DNA of 64,000 nucleotides from Halomonas sp. LBP4 (GCF_003202205.1 NZ_PDOG01000005.1:150178-214177); one strand, 5' to 3'. Shown: positions 25,400 through 35,644, numbered from the stretch's first letter. Numbers and translations are program-made. The notes: generated by a model from the sequence alone, not told the origin.

Positions 25400-28300
25400 T
25401 CACTCTCCTGAATTGCGTTTCGGCAGCTGCTCGATGCACCACTCCTCACCGCGAGCCTGCATATCGCCATCGGTGATCACTCGCCAGCCGGCCTGCCGCC
25501 ACTTGGCGGCGAAGCTGGCCTGGTCACCCACCAGCAGGGCCACGGGAGGCGTCGCCTCCGGCCAGGCAAGCTCGGCAAAGGGCTCATCTCCCAGGTCATC
25601 GCTGTAGTGCTCCACCTCGGGGAATTCACAGCCTCGGGCCGCCATCTGTCTCACCAGCTTCTCGAGGGAAGAGAGCGTCTCCTCGACGACCTCCTGCCAC
25701 TGGTCGTCCAGGCTCACCTCCGGCATCAGCGTAGGCTCGGCGATCACACCGCTCTCGACCTCGGAGGTGGTGAAGACGAGCATCCGCTCCAGGAACTGGA
25801 AGAAGTTGGCCAGGGCGTGGAAACGGCGCCAGCGCAGGCGATAGGTCTCCTCCGCGCTGCGCTCCTGCTCGCTGTCGCCCAGGCGCAGCTCGACCGTCAG
25901 GTTGGTGTAATCGTTGAGCAGCAGCTCCTGGCCGAGGCCATACACCATCAGGTCGTCGCTCAAGGCCAGCCTCTGGGCGATCCAGGCCCAGTCACCGCGA
26001 TCCTCTCTGCCCAGAGGCGGTGCCGAATAGCCCGCGCGCCACATCCCGAGGGCGGAGTTGAACAGGCTGGCGTCCTGCCCGATGCCGCTGCTGGCCAGGC
26101 GCATCAACGCGAAGCCTCCTACCACCTGGCCGAAGCGCTGCCACCCGTCAGCCCTGGGCGACATCAGGAACCCCTTGAGCTGGGTGAAGGCATCACCGGT
26201 AGCAGCGCTCACCTGAGGCAAGGACGATTCCATCTTGCTGCGCCACTTGAGCAGCACATCGTCGGTCATCCAGGCGGACAGGAACCGGAAGCGATCACCC
26301 TCCGGCTGATCAAGATCGTCCCAGCTCAGCGACCAGACCCAGTACCGCTGGCTCTCCAGGATGGCTCGGCGCTTGAGGAAGTCGTCGGCCAGGCGTGACT
26401 CGGCTTCATGGGGCTTCACATGGAACTCGAAGCCATCCAGGAAGAGGGCGATCGGCCGGCAGATATCATCGTCAGGACGCAGCAGGAAGTCGGGCTGGCA
26501 GCCCACCGACACCCCCTGGGCACTGCCCAGCAGGGGCTGAAGCTGCAGCGACCAGACGCGGCCGTCACCCAGGGTGAACTCGAACCCGCGGGTGCCGCCG
26601 ATCAAGACCTCGCGCCAGTCATCCTCCCTGCCACGCTCCACTACCCAGTCGCGCAGACGATTGACGAAGCGCTTCTCCAGCACGCTGCCGAACATGGCCC
26701 GGGGCTTGATCTCGTCCAACTCCCGCTTGGACTCGCGACTCTCGCCAGCCGCGATCAGCCGACGCAATAGCCGGATGCCCTGCTCGCGGCTGATCTGGTC
26801 GGCGCGGTACTGCAGGTGGTAGGTGCGCAGGCAGCGATAGCAGCCATCGGTGTCGTCTTCCGTCTGGTGCAGCTCACGGCAGGGGCAGTGCTCCAGCGCG
26901 GCAAGAGAACGCCGAAGCACATCCATCACGCCCTCGCCCGCACGGCCCTGGTCGTCCACCTCCTGGAACAGCGCCTTGAGGAAGCCTGTGCCCCCCGGTA
27001 CTGCATCCATCAGCACCAGGTAATGCTGGGTCACTCCCAGCTGCAGGTTGGGGATGACCTGCTGCTGGACCAGCAGGTGGCCGGGATCGCCCTGGAAGCG
27101 CAGCCGCATGCCCAGATAGATGGCGGCCTCCAGCGTGGCCACGTCTTCCGGCTCCACGTCGGGCAGCAGCAGGCGAACCGCCTCGGAGCGCAGTTCACGA
27201 TAGAGAAAGACATGCTTCCAATCGTAGGCATCATCCCTGCGCCCCTCGCGGTGGCGACGCTGGCTCTCGCGATGCCCGGAACAGCTGCGACGATGGCGTA
27301 CCTGCGCGGGGCCCTGCCCGGGCTCGGCGGCCATGCCGCAATCCCCACAGATAAGAAATCCTTCGGAGGAGACCTTCTCCTGGCCAAAGGCGAGGTCACG
27401 GTGCTGATCCTGATAGCCGGCGTTGACCTGCCTGAGCACCATGGCCGAGCGGTATTCGATGCCGAACGGCTCAGCATCGTTGCCCACCGCTCCACTGGCC
27501 TGCTCCACCGTCTGGTCGAAGGAGGTCACCAGCTGATAGCGCTCGTTCTCGCGTTCCTCACCCTTGTCGGCGGAGAGGCTGTCGTAGTACTCCATGTAGG
27601 AGACGGCCTGGGAGCGGGCGAACTGCAGGAAGTTACGCTTCTGACCGAGGTCAGTCTGGCTCTCCGGCCCATCGTGGCCACACTGCGGGCAGGCCGGCAC
27701 CGCCTCGGGACGCTGGACCTCGGCGGCGTGGCGCATATGGCCACAGCGGCCACAGATGGCCCACTCGCCCATCAGCGGCTGGTTGCGCGAACCCAGCTCG
27801 ATCTGCTGGACGGCGAAGCGGTGGCTGTGGGTGTAGAAGTGGTTACCGGGCGCCAACTCCCGGATGGCTTGTGATCCCGAACGCACCAGTTCGATAGGTG
27901 GTCGGGTCTCGATCACTTCGCCATCTTCGCCCTTGGGGCGGCGACGGTAGATGGAACCGGAGAAGCGCACCCCACGCTCCGGAAAGGCGTAGTTGGGCAG
28001 CAGGCCATGCTCGGTCAGCACCTCCAGCGCACCGATCTCGTTCAGCTTGCGCTGGCGGGCGCGCAGGATGCGCTCTTCGTGCTCGATCTCGGCCCTGTCG
28101 ATCTCTTCCGTCGCAGGCTCCAGCTTGTTCTTCTGGTCACGCAGGCGCTTGCGGGCGTTATCCAGCAGCTGACGTTGCAGCTGGAACTCGCTGGCGGCTC
28201 GCTCGATGGCCTCTCGCAGCCGCTCTGTGCGCGACTCCCCCAGGAAACGCTCGCGGGTGTCGTCCCTGGCATCCTGGGCGAAACGTGCCATGAAGCGCTG

Positions 28301-31300
28301 CTGAAGTGCCGCCTCATGCTCCAGCATCCACGCCAGTAGCCGCGGGATATGCCCGGCGCGATTCTGGATGACTTCATCGACCAGCTGCTTGCCGGTGCCG
28401 GGCAGGTCAGTCAGCACGCCTTCGCGCACCGCCTGATCGAAGCAGAACGCCAGATACTGACGTACCAGCACCGCACTGGCATCCAGCCAGCAGCCCGGCG
28501 GCTCGATCTCACCCGCCAGCAGCGCTTCCGGTCGGGCGTAGAAGAACAGGTCGTGGGGACGCTGATTGATCACGCTGAGGATCAGGGCCGTGCCCGTCTT
28601 GCGCCCTGCCCGCCCGATACGCTGCAGGTAGCTCGCGGCGCTGGGCGGAATGGAACAGAGCATGGTGGTCGAGAGATCCCCGATGTCGATGCCCATCTCC
28701 AGGGTGGAGGTGGCGGTCAGCACGTTGGGGTCATCGGCATGACTGCCATCGTTGAAGCTGGACTCCAGCCCCTCCCGCTCCGGCGTATCCAGCAGCCCTG
28801 TGTGCTCATGGGCAAACACACGGCGCAGGGCGCCCTTGCGATAACGCGTCCGGTAGTAGTTCTCGCGCTCACTCAGTTCCGCGGGGCGGTATCTTCCAGT
28901 GGCATCCTGGTAGGAGAGGCTCGGGGCCTCTCGCCACAGCGAAGCCTCTTCAGGGGGACGATAGAGGTAGTAACCGCTGCTGTCGCAGCGCAGCTTCTCT
29001 CCGCTCGGCAGCAGCCGGGCTGCCGCATCGCTGATTGCATACCACGCCTTGTCGCCGTCCTGATGCAGCCTACGCAGCAGGCCGGCGCTCTCTCCGGCCT
29101 CCAGGAAGGCGGCCAGCAGGTCGACCAGGGTGGCGTCGTCCACCCCTGGCAGTTGCAGCACACGCCTCGCCCATACCAGCTGCCAGGGCTGCATCTGGCC
29201 ATCGCGCGGCGGCACCAGCATATGGTCGTGGTGCTTGTCGGGGTGGGTCGTCCATAGCCGGGGTTGATAGCGCCCATGCGGCGGGTAGGTCTCACGCCCC
29301 TTGACCACCTTGCCGAAGGGGTACTTGCTCCAGTAGTTCTGGCGGGCATAGCTGCTCAGGTAGGGGTGATGCAGACCACCCCGTTCGCGCTGCCGGTGCA
29401 GCATGCCCAGCACCCAGAGCCGCAGCGCCTCGTCGCTCAGCTCTTCAAGGCGTGGGCTGATGCGGGGGAAACGCTGCCGCAGCGCCACCAGGGTGTCATC
29501 GATGCGGCCCGGCTCCCAGCCGAGGGTCGCACTGGCATGGCTCTCCATGGTGCGGCCATGGGTCAGCATCAGGCTGAACTCGCTGGTCGCTTCCCAGGTG
29601 AGGCGCTGGGCCACCTCATCGAACAGCTCCCTCGGCGGCAAGGCATCTGGATCGAGCGCGTCCCGATAGTTCAGATAGGGCTCGTACTCCCGCAGATCCG
29701 GCGGGATCAGCGTCGCCATCGACTCCTTCATCTTGCCAGGCCGCCCGGGCTCCGGCTCGGCCCAGTACGCCAGCAGCCGCTCCCCCACCTCCTGCAGGGG
29801 CACACCCGTCTCTCCGGCGTCATCGATCAGGTGCTGCAGGGCCGTGCGCAGAGTGAAGTGATAGGTACGCGCCGAGAAGAAGCCCGCCCGGTGGCTGGCA
29901 TCCTGCACGCTGTCGGTGAAGGCCAGCAGCTTGGGATCGCTGTTGAGTACCGAGCCGAACACCTCGTCGATGGCCACGCTGGCGATGGTGGCCGCCCGGC
30001 TACCGATGAACATCAGGCTATCCAGGGTGCGGCAGTGCGGGCAGCGGCGCACCCCGATCCGCTGGCCGTTGTTGCGGTGGTCGTGCTCGTGGACGACCTT
30101 CACCGGGAAGGTACGCTCCTCGGTCAGCGGACAAGGCCCCGGCCCCTCGCGCAGCACCAGCGAGCCGGGTGCGAGGTGCCAACGCAGCCCCTCCAGCTCC
30201 TGTTGCCCACTGGCGCTGACCGGATCATCGCCCTCGCGCCAGGGGCTCAGCATCACCAGCGTCGGCTTGGGCTGCCCCTCGAAGCCCCAGGCCTCGTAGA
30301 TGGGCGGCACCTCATCGGCCAGCTGCATGCCGCGCACGCCGTGCTGCTCGATGGCGGCATCGGCATCCAGGTCACGCAGTCCGACCCAGGCCAGATCGCC
30401 GCACTCGGTGCAGTGCACCACCGGCAGCTGGTGGCGCCCCTCGGGGGGCGGGTTATCCAGCCAGGCAAAGGCCGGATCCTCGTGGACCAGGGCACCGATA
30501 CGCCGCAGCTCGCGCAGCCACAGCTGCACCTGGGTGGGTACCAGCGGGAAGGCCTTGCCGCTGCGCAGCTCGCGCGCCTGGGCCACCAGCGCCAGGAACG
30601 CCATCAGCACCTCGCCCCGCTGGGTCAGGTCGCCAACCGAACGGAAGGAGAAGTCCTCTCGCGCCAGCTCGCGCAGCAGTTCCAGCCAGTGGGCCGGCGC
30701 CTCCTGGGTGGCCACCAGCAGCTTCTGGAACAGCGGGTGCCGACGGATCCACTCGCCCAGCGCCACGCCCCAGCGGGTAGGGTCATCCAGCTGGGCGAGA
30801 GAGGCCTTCAGCTTGGAATAGTGCGGTGTCCACTCTGCCCAGCGCGGATCATCGGCTTCGACCGGGTGAGTCGGCCCGCCGAACAGCGAGGCCATGCGAT
30901 AGGCGTAGTGAACGGCATCTTCCCGATGCTGCGGCTCGCACTCCTCCGCCGGTGGCAGCGCCTCGACCTCCAACTCCGGTACGCGCACCACCTCGTCGAC
31001 TCGGTAGCGGTCCTCCTGGATCACCGCATCGTCGCTGATGGTCTCCTCGAACAGGGTGCTGGCGAAGTGACACAGCTTGTGCAGCGGCCCCAGCGTGCTC
31101 TCGTCATCGCCCCCGGCCACGGTGGCGCTGGTCCCCACCATGCAGAGCTGGCCACGCCGAATCGAGAAGCGCTCCTTCAGGCGCCGAATCAGGCAGGCCA
31201 CGTCGGCCCCCTGGGCACCGTCGTAGGTGTGCAGCTCGTCGAGCACCAGATAGCGCAGCAGGCTCGGGTCGGCCTGGTTGTGCCGCCAGATGCTGACGTC

Positions 31301-32035
31301 CTTGGGCCGCAGCAGCAGGTAGTCGAGCATCTTGTAGTTGGTGAGCAGGATATCTGGCGGATCCTTCTGCATCGCCTCGCGGTTGGTGATCGCCTTGTAG
31401 GTCCACTCACCGCTGCCATCCTGGGCGGGCTCTCTTATCAGCTCGGCATAGGTGCCCGGCTCGGCGCCCTCCTCCTTGCTGGATGATGACGCCATGCGCC
31501 CGGTATAGAGCCCCACACGCAGCCGTGCCCTGGGCTCACCGCCCACCATGTCGCTGAGCAGCGGTGACTTAAGGATCTCCTCGGCGAAGCGACCCGCCTG
31601 GTCCGCGGCCAGGGCATTCATCGGATAGAGAATGATCGCCTTGATGCCATCGCGCTTGCCCGCCTCGTGCATCCGCAGGCAGTGATCCAGCACCGGGTAG
31701 AGGAAACATTCCGTCTTGCCCGAGCCGGTGCCGGTGGTGACCAGCGTATGCAGCGGCTGGTTGCCTCCACGGGTGGTCAGGCGGCGCCAGCTGGTCGCCT
31801 GATGGCGGAACGGCACATAGGGAATCTCGATATCGAACAGGCCGGAGATATCCCCCGAATCCAGCCGGAATGGCCGGCGTACCTGCACCCAGGGGCCCTT
31901 GAAGAGGCCGTTTTCCGGGTCGTTGAAGAAGGCCTCCAGGGCCTTCTCGGTGGCATTGTTGCGCAGGCGGAAGGTGGCCTGCAGGTAGTGCAGCACCTGC
32001 TTGCGGACTTCCTGGGCCAATGTAGCGGGCAGCAT
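25400..32035 (-). CDS. DEAD/DEAH helicase with DUF1998 and nuclease-like C-terminus (DrmA/DrmB- or DruE-like)
   Basis: 2211-aa protein. N-terminal superfamily 2 helicase: Walker A TGTGSGKTE (101-109), DELH box (~265-268), motif VI Q-R-I-G-R-A-G-R-K (~1136). A zinc-binding cluster C-G-R-C-G-H ... C-P-Q-C-G-H lies near 1428-1460 and the DUF1998 cysteines C-P-C, C-Y-R-C near 1713-1735. Around 1848-1900, Q-P-D-F-L-L, A-L-F-L-D-G-F-E-F-H and D-D-F-L-K-R resemble a Vsr/PD-(D/E)XK nuclease. In DISARM, helicase and DUF1998 are separate (DrmA, DrmB); in Druantia they are fused (DruE). ATG at 32035 follows GAGGAG, 36 bp after the DUF262 gene. Together these point to a DNA-translocating anti-phage component. 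Confidence 0.8.
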   Translation of the reverse strand: MLPATLAQEVRKQVLHYLQATFRLRNNATEKALEAFFNDPENGLFKGPWVQVRRPFRLDSGDISGLFDIEIPYVPFRHQATSWRRLTTRGGNQPLHTLVTTGTGSGKTECFLYPVLDHCLRMHEAGKRDGIKAIILYPMNALAADQAGRFAEEILKSPLLSDMVGGEPRARLRVGLYTGRMASSSSKEEGAEPGTYAELIREPAQDGSGEWTYKAITNREAMQKDPPDILLTNYKMLDYLLLRPKDVSIWRHNQADPSLLRYLVLDELHTYDGAQGADVACLIRRLKERFSIRRGQLCMVGTSATVAGGDDESTLGPLHKLCHFASTLFEETISDDAVIQEDRYRVDEVVRVPELEVEALPPAEECEPQHREDAVHYAYRMASLFGGPTHPVEADDPRWAEWTPHYSKLKASLAQLDDPTRWGVALGEWIRRHPLFQKLLVATQEAPAHWLELLRELAREDFSFRSVGDLTQRGEVLMAFLALVAQARELRSGKAFPLVPTQVQLWLRELRRIGALVHEDPAFAWLDNPPPEGRHQLPVVHCTECGDLAWVGLRDLDADAAIEQHGVRGMQLADEVPPIYEAWGFEGQPKPTLVMLSPWREGDDPVSASGQQELEGLRWHLAPGSLVLREGPGPCPLTEERTFPVKVVHEHDHRNNGQRIGVRRCPHCRTLDSLMFIGSRAATIASVAIDEVFGSVLNSDPKLLAFTDSVQDASHRAGFFSARTYHFTLRTALQHLIDDAGETGVPLQEVGERLLAYWAEPEPGRPGKMKESMATLIPPDLREYEPYLNYRDALDPDALPPRELFDEVAQRLTWEATSEFSLMLTHGRTMESHASATLGWEPGRIDDTLVALRQRFPRISPRLEELSDEALRLWVLGMLHRQRERGGLHHPYLSSYARQNYWSKYPFGKVVKGRETYPPHGRYQPRLWTTHPDKHHDHMLVPPRDGQMQPWQLVWARRVLQLPGVDDATLVDLLAAFLEAGESAGLLRRLHQDGDKAWYAISDAAARLLPSGEKLRCDSSGYYLYRPPEEASLWREAPSLSYQDATGRYRPAELSERENYYRTRYRKGALRRVFAHEHTGLLDTPEREGLESSFNDGSHADDPNVLTATSTLEMGIDIGDLSTTMLCSIPPSAASYLQRIGRAGRKTGTALILSVINQRPHDLFFYARPEALLAGEIEPPGCWLDASAVLVRQYLAFCFDQAVREGVLTDLPGTGKQLVDEVIQNRAGHIPRLLAWMLEHEAALQQRFMARFAQDARDDTRERFLGESRTERLREAIERAASEFQLQRQLLDNARKRLRDQKNKLEPATEEIDRAEIEHEERILRARQRKLNEIGALEVLTEHGLLPNYAFPERGVRFSGSIYRRRPKGEDGEVIETRPPIELVRSGSQAIRELAPGNHFYTHSHRFAVQQIELGSRNQPLMGEWAICGRCGHMRHAAEVQRPEAVPACPQCGHDGPESQTDLGQKRNFLQFARSQAVSYMEYYDSLSADKGEERENERYQLVTSFDQTVEQASGAVGNDAEPFGIEYRSAMVLRQVNAGYQDQHRDLAFGQEKVSSEGFLICGDCGMAAEPGQGPAQVRHRRSCSGHRESQRRHREGRRDDAYDWKHVFLYRELRSEAVRLLLPDVEPEDVATLEAAIYLGMRLRFQGDPGHLLVQQQVIPNLQLGVTQHYLVLMDAVPGGTGFLKALFQEVDDQGRAGEGVMDVLRRSLAALEHCPCRELHQTEDDTDGCYRCLRTYHLQYRADQISREQGIRLLRRLIAAGESRESKRELDEIKPRAMFGSVLEKRFVNRLRDWVVERGREDDWREVLIGGTRGFEFTLGDGRVWSLQLQPLLGSAQGVSVGCQPDFLLRPDDDICRPIALFLDGFEFHVKPHEAESRLADDFLKRRAILESQRYWVWSLSWDDLDQPEGDRFRFLSAWMTDDVLLKWRSKMESSLPQVSAATGDAFTQLKGFLMSPRADGWQRFGQVVGGFALMRLASSGIGQDASLFNSALGMWRAGYSAPPLGREDRGDWAWIAQRLALSDDLMVYGLGQELLLNDYTNLTVELRLGDSEQERSAEETYRLRWRRFHALANFFQFLERMLVFTTSEVESGVIAEPTLMPEVSLDDQWQEVVEETLSSLEKLVRQMAARGCEFPEVEHYSDDLGDEPFAELAWPEATPPVALLVGDQASFAAKWRQAGWRVITDGDMQARGEEWCIEQLPKRNSGE

Positions 32036-32071
32036 GCCGTCTCCTCACTTGTCCGTGTTACGGGAAGGCGC

Positions 32072-33970
32072 TCAGCTTCCGCCAATCTGGTAAGGCCAGA
32101 TCGACCTCGCCGTCTGGTAGAGGGCCTGTCCTCTGTGCTCGATGGTTGCCTCATTCCATTCCCGCAGAGCATCCGACTCGCCTTCCTTGGGCGGATGGAA
32201 GTAGCGATTGAGGTTCAGCTTGCTGTACTTGCACAGTTCCGGGCGCTTCTGGTCCCAGGAGGCGTTCGAAAGCGAAGGGTTGAGACTGCCGGTGATCAAC
32301 GTCAGGTTGCCGAGCGTATGCAGCTGGCGATTTCTCTCCTGGTTGAAGGCCAGGCGCTTCTCCGGGTCGGCCGCCACGTCCTCGGGCATCGGCCAGCTTG
32401 CCTGCCACTTGACCGGCATGATGTGCTCGATGGTGAGGTTGTCTGGCAGCGGTAGCGCCTCGCTCTTGCGGTCCTCCTGGGCGAGATCGATCGCTCCCAG
32501 TACGGCGCGGATCTTGTACTGCGCCAGGTGCTTGTAGATCGGCGTGTTCAGGATGCTCTGGCGCAGCTCGTCATCGGTCGGGAAGCGCACGCTGTCACCC
32601 TCGTTGGCCTGGAGCACCTCCTGCAGGATCTGGGCCGTGATCTTGCCCCGCCTGTCCAGCGCCTTGATGACATCGATAAACAGCCGGTTATAGTTCTTGG
32701 TCGTCATGCAGCAGATCATGCGCCGCACCAGGAACGACTCCAGCACCACCAGCACCCGGTCGAACTCTCCCTGATCGGCAGGCAGCAGCTGGTCACTGGC
32801 CAGCAGCAACAGCGGGTAGACGGTGGCCGTATCCACCGCTTGCAGACGATCCAGGAAGGTGGCCAGGCGTAAGCCGGCCTCTGGCTCCGCGAATTTGCGA
32901 AAGGCGCGGGCGTAGCGAGACAGCGACTGCAGGTGGGATTCGATGCTGTTGGGCTGGGCCGTCAGCTCAGAGCCTTTTTCTCCCTCCTCCAGGGCGACGA
33001 CATACTCCTTGAAGGCCTCGAAGAGGTGGGCGCTGCGCACGTCCTCCCTGAGCATCAATGCCAGGTAGTGCTGGAGGAACAGGTCGATGCGCGGGCGCTT
33101 GGTACGCCCCTGCTTGACCTCCTTGCGCCAGAACTTGGCATCGAAGGCCTTCCAGTGCTGCTCGTAGAGCGACTCGATATCCTGCCCTTCGGACTGCGCC
33201 CGGCGAAACAGGTAGTTCTTGATCAGGTCCGCAGGCAGCAGCTGGGTGCCCCGGGCGTTCAAGGTCTCGAAGATCACCTGTGACTCATCGTCATCGCTCA
33301 GGTTGATCACCACCACCTGCAGCGCGTTGCTCACCACCTGCCACAGGGCATCGAGCCGCTCATCCAGGTCCGGCGCCTCTTCACCAGGCTTCTCATCCAG
33401 CTCACCGTGGAGCCAAAGGGCCAGCTGCCGGTAGAAGTAGCGGTAACCATCGATGACCTGCTGATTCTGCTCATGAAGCTTGGGCTGCTCCTGGAGACGC
33501 TGCTCCAGGGGCTCCAGCCCCCCCACCCCATGCACCAGCTTGAAGGCCTCACGGTCACTGTTGGTCGGCCACACCTTGTAGCGCTCGTGCTCGAAATCGA
33601 CCTTGCTGGCCTTGTTGCCTACCAGGTCGGCGAAGCGTTCGTAGTACTTGCCGCTATCGAGCTGGTGACAGATATCACGGGCGGCGATCATGAAGATCTG
33701 CAGGGTAGTGAAACGCTGCTGGCCATCGATCACCTGGTGAGTCTCGATGGAACCGGCCACATTGCGCATCTGCTCCAGCACCACCGCGCCCAGGAAATGG
33801 GTACGCGACTTCTGGGTACGCAGCCGGTGATCCATCAGGCCCTGGATATCCTCCCACAGCGGCGCCCAGTTCTGCTCCTCTCGCCAGACGTAGGGACGCT
33901 GAAACAGCGGAATCTGGAACGATATGGTCGAGTCGAATATCTGGTTCAGGTCTCGTGCCTTGGCATCCAT
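32072..33970 (-). CDS. DUF262-DUF1524 protein, GmrSD-like restriction nuclease
   Basis: 632-aa protein. The N-terminal DUF262 (ParB/sulfiredoxin-like NTPase) has P-L-F-Q-R-P-Y-V-W (21-29) and the active motif D-G-Q-Q-R (82-86). The C-terminal DUF1524 HNH-type nuclease has I-E-H-I-M-P (~513) and L-G-N-L-T-L ... N-x-x-L-S-N ... K (~555-580). This is the single-chain form of GmrSD-like type IV restriction enzymes, also used as SspE and BrxU, which attack modified or unmarked phage DNA using NTP. Within this operon it probably supplies cleavage, tuned by the methyltransferase upstream; that coupling is inferred. Separated from the previous gene by 70 bp. Confidence 0.85.
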   Translation of the reverse strand: MDAKARDLNQIFDSTISFQIPLFQRPYVWREEQNWAPLWEDIQGLMDHRLRTQKSRTHFLGAVVLEQMRNVAGSIETHQVIDGQQRFTTLQIFMIAARDICHQLDSGKYYERFADLVGNKASKVDFEHERYKVWPTNSDREAFKLVHGVGGLEPLEQRLQEQPKLHEQNQQVIDGYRYFYRQLALWLHGELDEKPGEEAPDLDERLDALWQVVSNALQVVVINLSDDDESQVIFETLNARGTQLLPADLIKNYLFRRAQSEGQDIESLYEQHWKAFDAKFWRKEVKQGRTKRPRIDLFLQHYLALMLREDVRSAHLFEAFKEYVVALEEGEKGSELTAQPNSIESHLQSLSRYARAFRKFAEPEAGLRLATFLDRLQAVDTATVYPLLLLASDQLLPADQGEFDRVLVVLESFLVRRMICCMTTKNYNRLFIDVIKALDRRGKITAQILQEVLQANEGDSVRFPTDDELRQSILNTPIYKHLAQYKIRAVLGAIDLAQEDRKSEALPLPDNLTIEHIMPVKWQASWPMPEDVAADPEKRLAFNQERNRQLHTLGNLTLITGSLNPSLSNASWDQKRPELCKYSKLNLNRYFHPPKEGESDALREWNEATIEHRGQALYQTARSIWPYQIGGS

Positions 33971-34040
33971 GTTGAGCAGTACCTCAATTCCCGTCGTGTT
34001 CTCGAAATATTCGCGGCCCGACAGTGCAGGCTGCCAATGG

Positions 34041-34481
34041 CTACAACGTCAGCCGCTTCTCCGGCTTGAGCCCCAGCTGTGCCAGGGCGCGTGACTGCTT
34101 GCTGCCGGGTGTAATGGCGTACTTGCCGGAGGCGATCCAGTGGAACCGGTGTGGCTTCAACTCACGGAGGGCGGCGGTTCGCAGCCACTGCTGCAGCCAA
34201 GTCTTCTTGTTGCGCATCTCGGAAACCGCCGAGGTGTGGGCCGGGTGCACCTCGATGAAGTGCAGGGTGGCGTCATGGGCCACCACATAGTCCCAGCGGG
34301 CGGCGTTGGGCTGGGTGCGGGCCATGGCTTTGTCGATATCGGCGCTGCCGTGGCACTGACGTGAGTCACGCAGCGACACCCGTTTACGGTCTTCTGCCTT
34401 CAGCGCCTGGAGGCCCGGGCGATGGGCGCCATTTCCCAGGTCAGTCTCTACCGCCTCGGGAAAGGTATCCTGCAGGCTCAT
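34041..34481 (-). CDS. small protein, possible degenerate PD-(D/E)XK fold
   Basis: 146-aa protein whose ATG overlaps the stop of the AAA ATPase gene (ATGA), so the pair is coupled. The centre reads W-D-Y-V-V ... L-H-F-I-E-V-H-P-A-H-T-S, shaped like the D...E-x-K strand pair of PD-(D/E)XK nucleases but with His in place of Lys. The C-terminus is basic. Function unknown. An AAA ATPase with a small partner recalls OLD-like or ATPase-nuclease pairs, but the link is inference. Confidence 0.55.
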   Translation of the reverse strand: MSLQDTFPEAVETDLGNGAHRPGLQALKAEDRKRVSLRDSRQCHGSADIDKAMARTQPNAARWDYVVAHDATLHFIEVHPAHTSAVSEMRNKKTWLQQWLRTAALRELKPHRFHWIASGKYAITPGSKQSRALAQLGLKPEKRLTL

Positions 34482-35644
34482 TCATCGCCCCCCTGCATCA
34501 CCCGGCTGATCACCTCGGAGGCGCGGCTGCTGAACAGGGTGAGGCCGCCCCAGTCGGCGACCAGGTCGTCGTCATCCAGGGGGTCGAGGGAGGAGATATC
34601 CCGCGTGTTGACGCCACCGGTGGCCTCCGAGTGGAAGTAGAAGCTGCGCAGCGTCTTGTCATTGAGCACCGAGCCGAAGACCTCGCGCATGCCCGGCGAG
34701 TTGGGCAGGTCGAAGAGTTCCAGCAGGTCATCCACGCCGCCGTGCTGCTGCAGGGTACGGATCGCCCAGGCGGCCTCCAGCAGCAGCGGCGAGTGAGTGG
34801 AGATCACCACCTTGTAGCCGCGGTGCATCAGCTCCAGGCAGATCAACAGCACCGACTGAATGGCCTGGGGGTGCAGGCCCATCTCCGGCTCCTCGATGAT
34901 CACCCAGTCCACGCCCTTGCGGCGTGCCGCCCCCGCGGAGGGCATCAACCAGTAGAGGCTGAACAGCAGCGGCATGAACTCGCGCTGCCCGGCCGACCAG
35001 GCCATATAGGGCAGCGTAGCCTCGCCGACGTTGATGACGATGCGTTTCTTGAGGTCATGGACCTGCTGGGAGACGCGAGCGCCGTGGAAGATGCTGGCGT
35101 CGATACGCTCACGCAGCACCTCCTTGAGGCGGCTCTTGATCGGGAACAGCTGGTTGTCCTTGCCGCCCAGGCCCTGCTCCATCAGGCGGCGCAGCTTCTC
35201 GCTGAAGCTCTTGACCACGAAGGGGTCCAGCGCCTCGAAGCTCTCGTAGCTGCGGGGTCGGCCCTGATCCAGTGTCAGCACCCGCTGGGCCGGCACGAAG
35301 AATACCGACTCCTCCTCGCGGGCATTGCCGCCGCGCAGGGCGTTGAGCTCGACTGCCTCACCGTCCAGCGCCACCCGGGTCTGGTCGCCCCAGATGCCGC
35401 CCATGCCCTCGCCGAACATCAGGGTCAGCAGCGGGTCGCCGTTCTCACCGTGAGCATCGGCTTCGTAGCTGTAGCCGTAGCGCTTGAGCGTCTTCACGAT
35501 GGGGCCGTGATCCTGCAGCAGCTTGAAGAGCTGCAGGAAGACGCTCTTGCCGCTGGCCTGGGGCCCCACCAGCAGGGTTAGGTCGCCAAACTCGACCTTG
35601 GCACGGTCGATCTGGGCCAGGTGTTCGACGCTTAGCTGTGTCAT
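34478..35644 (-). CDS. AAA (ABC/OLD-like) ATPase
   Basis: 388-aa ATPase of the AAA_21/COG4637-like type. Walker A G-P-Q-A-S-G-K-S (27-34), signature/Walker B V-I-I-E-E-P-E-M-G-L-H-P-Q (~247-259), and switch S-T-H-S-P-L-L-L (~283-290). A central insertion of helices lies between them as in OLD/RecF-type ATPases. No TOPRIM domain is present, so it is not a full OLD nuclease. Lies 35 bp after the methyltransferase and overlaps the following small gene by 4 bp. Likely a nucleic-acid-binding sensor or motor for the system. Confidence 0.8.
   Translation of the reverse strand: MTQLSVEHLAQIDRAKVEFGDLTLLVGPQASGKSVFLQLFKLLQDHGPIVKTLKRYGYSYEADAHGENGDPLLTLMFGEGMGGIWGDQTRVALDGEAVELNALRGGNAREEESVFFVPAQRVLTLDQGRPRSYESFEALDPFVVKSFSEKLRRLMEQGLGGKDNQLFPIKSRLKEVLRERIDASIFHGARVSQQVHDLKKRIVINVGEATLPYMAWSAGQREFMPLLFSLYWLMPSAGAARRKGVDWVIIEEPEMGLHPQAIQSVLLICLELMHRGYKVVISTHSPLLLEAAWAIRTLQQHGGVDDLLELFDLPNSPGMREVFGSVLNDKTLRSFYFHSEATGGVNTRDISSLDPLDDDDLVADWGGLTLFSSRASEVISRVMQGGDE

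Noticed and set aside
24027..25607. 526-aa plus-strand open frame
   Set aside because: It is the complement of the RelE-UvrD gene in GC-rich DNA; composition is low-complexity H, L, G, Q and no motif is seen.
29264..31486. 740-aa plus-strand open frame
   Set aside because: Antisense to the DUF1998 helicase, which has clear motifs; no ribosome binding site or domain on the plus strand.
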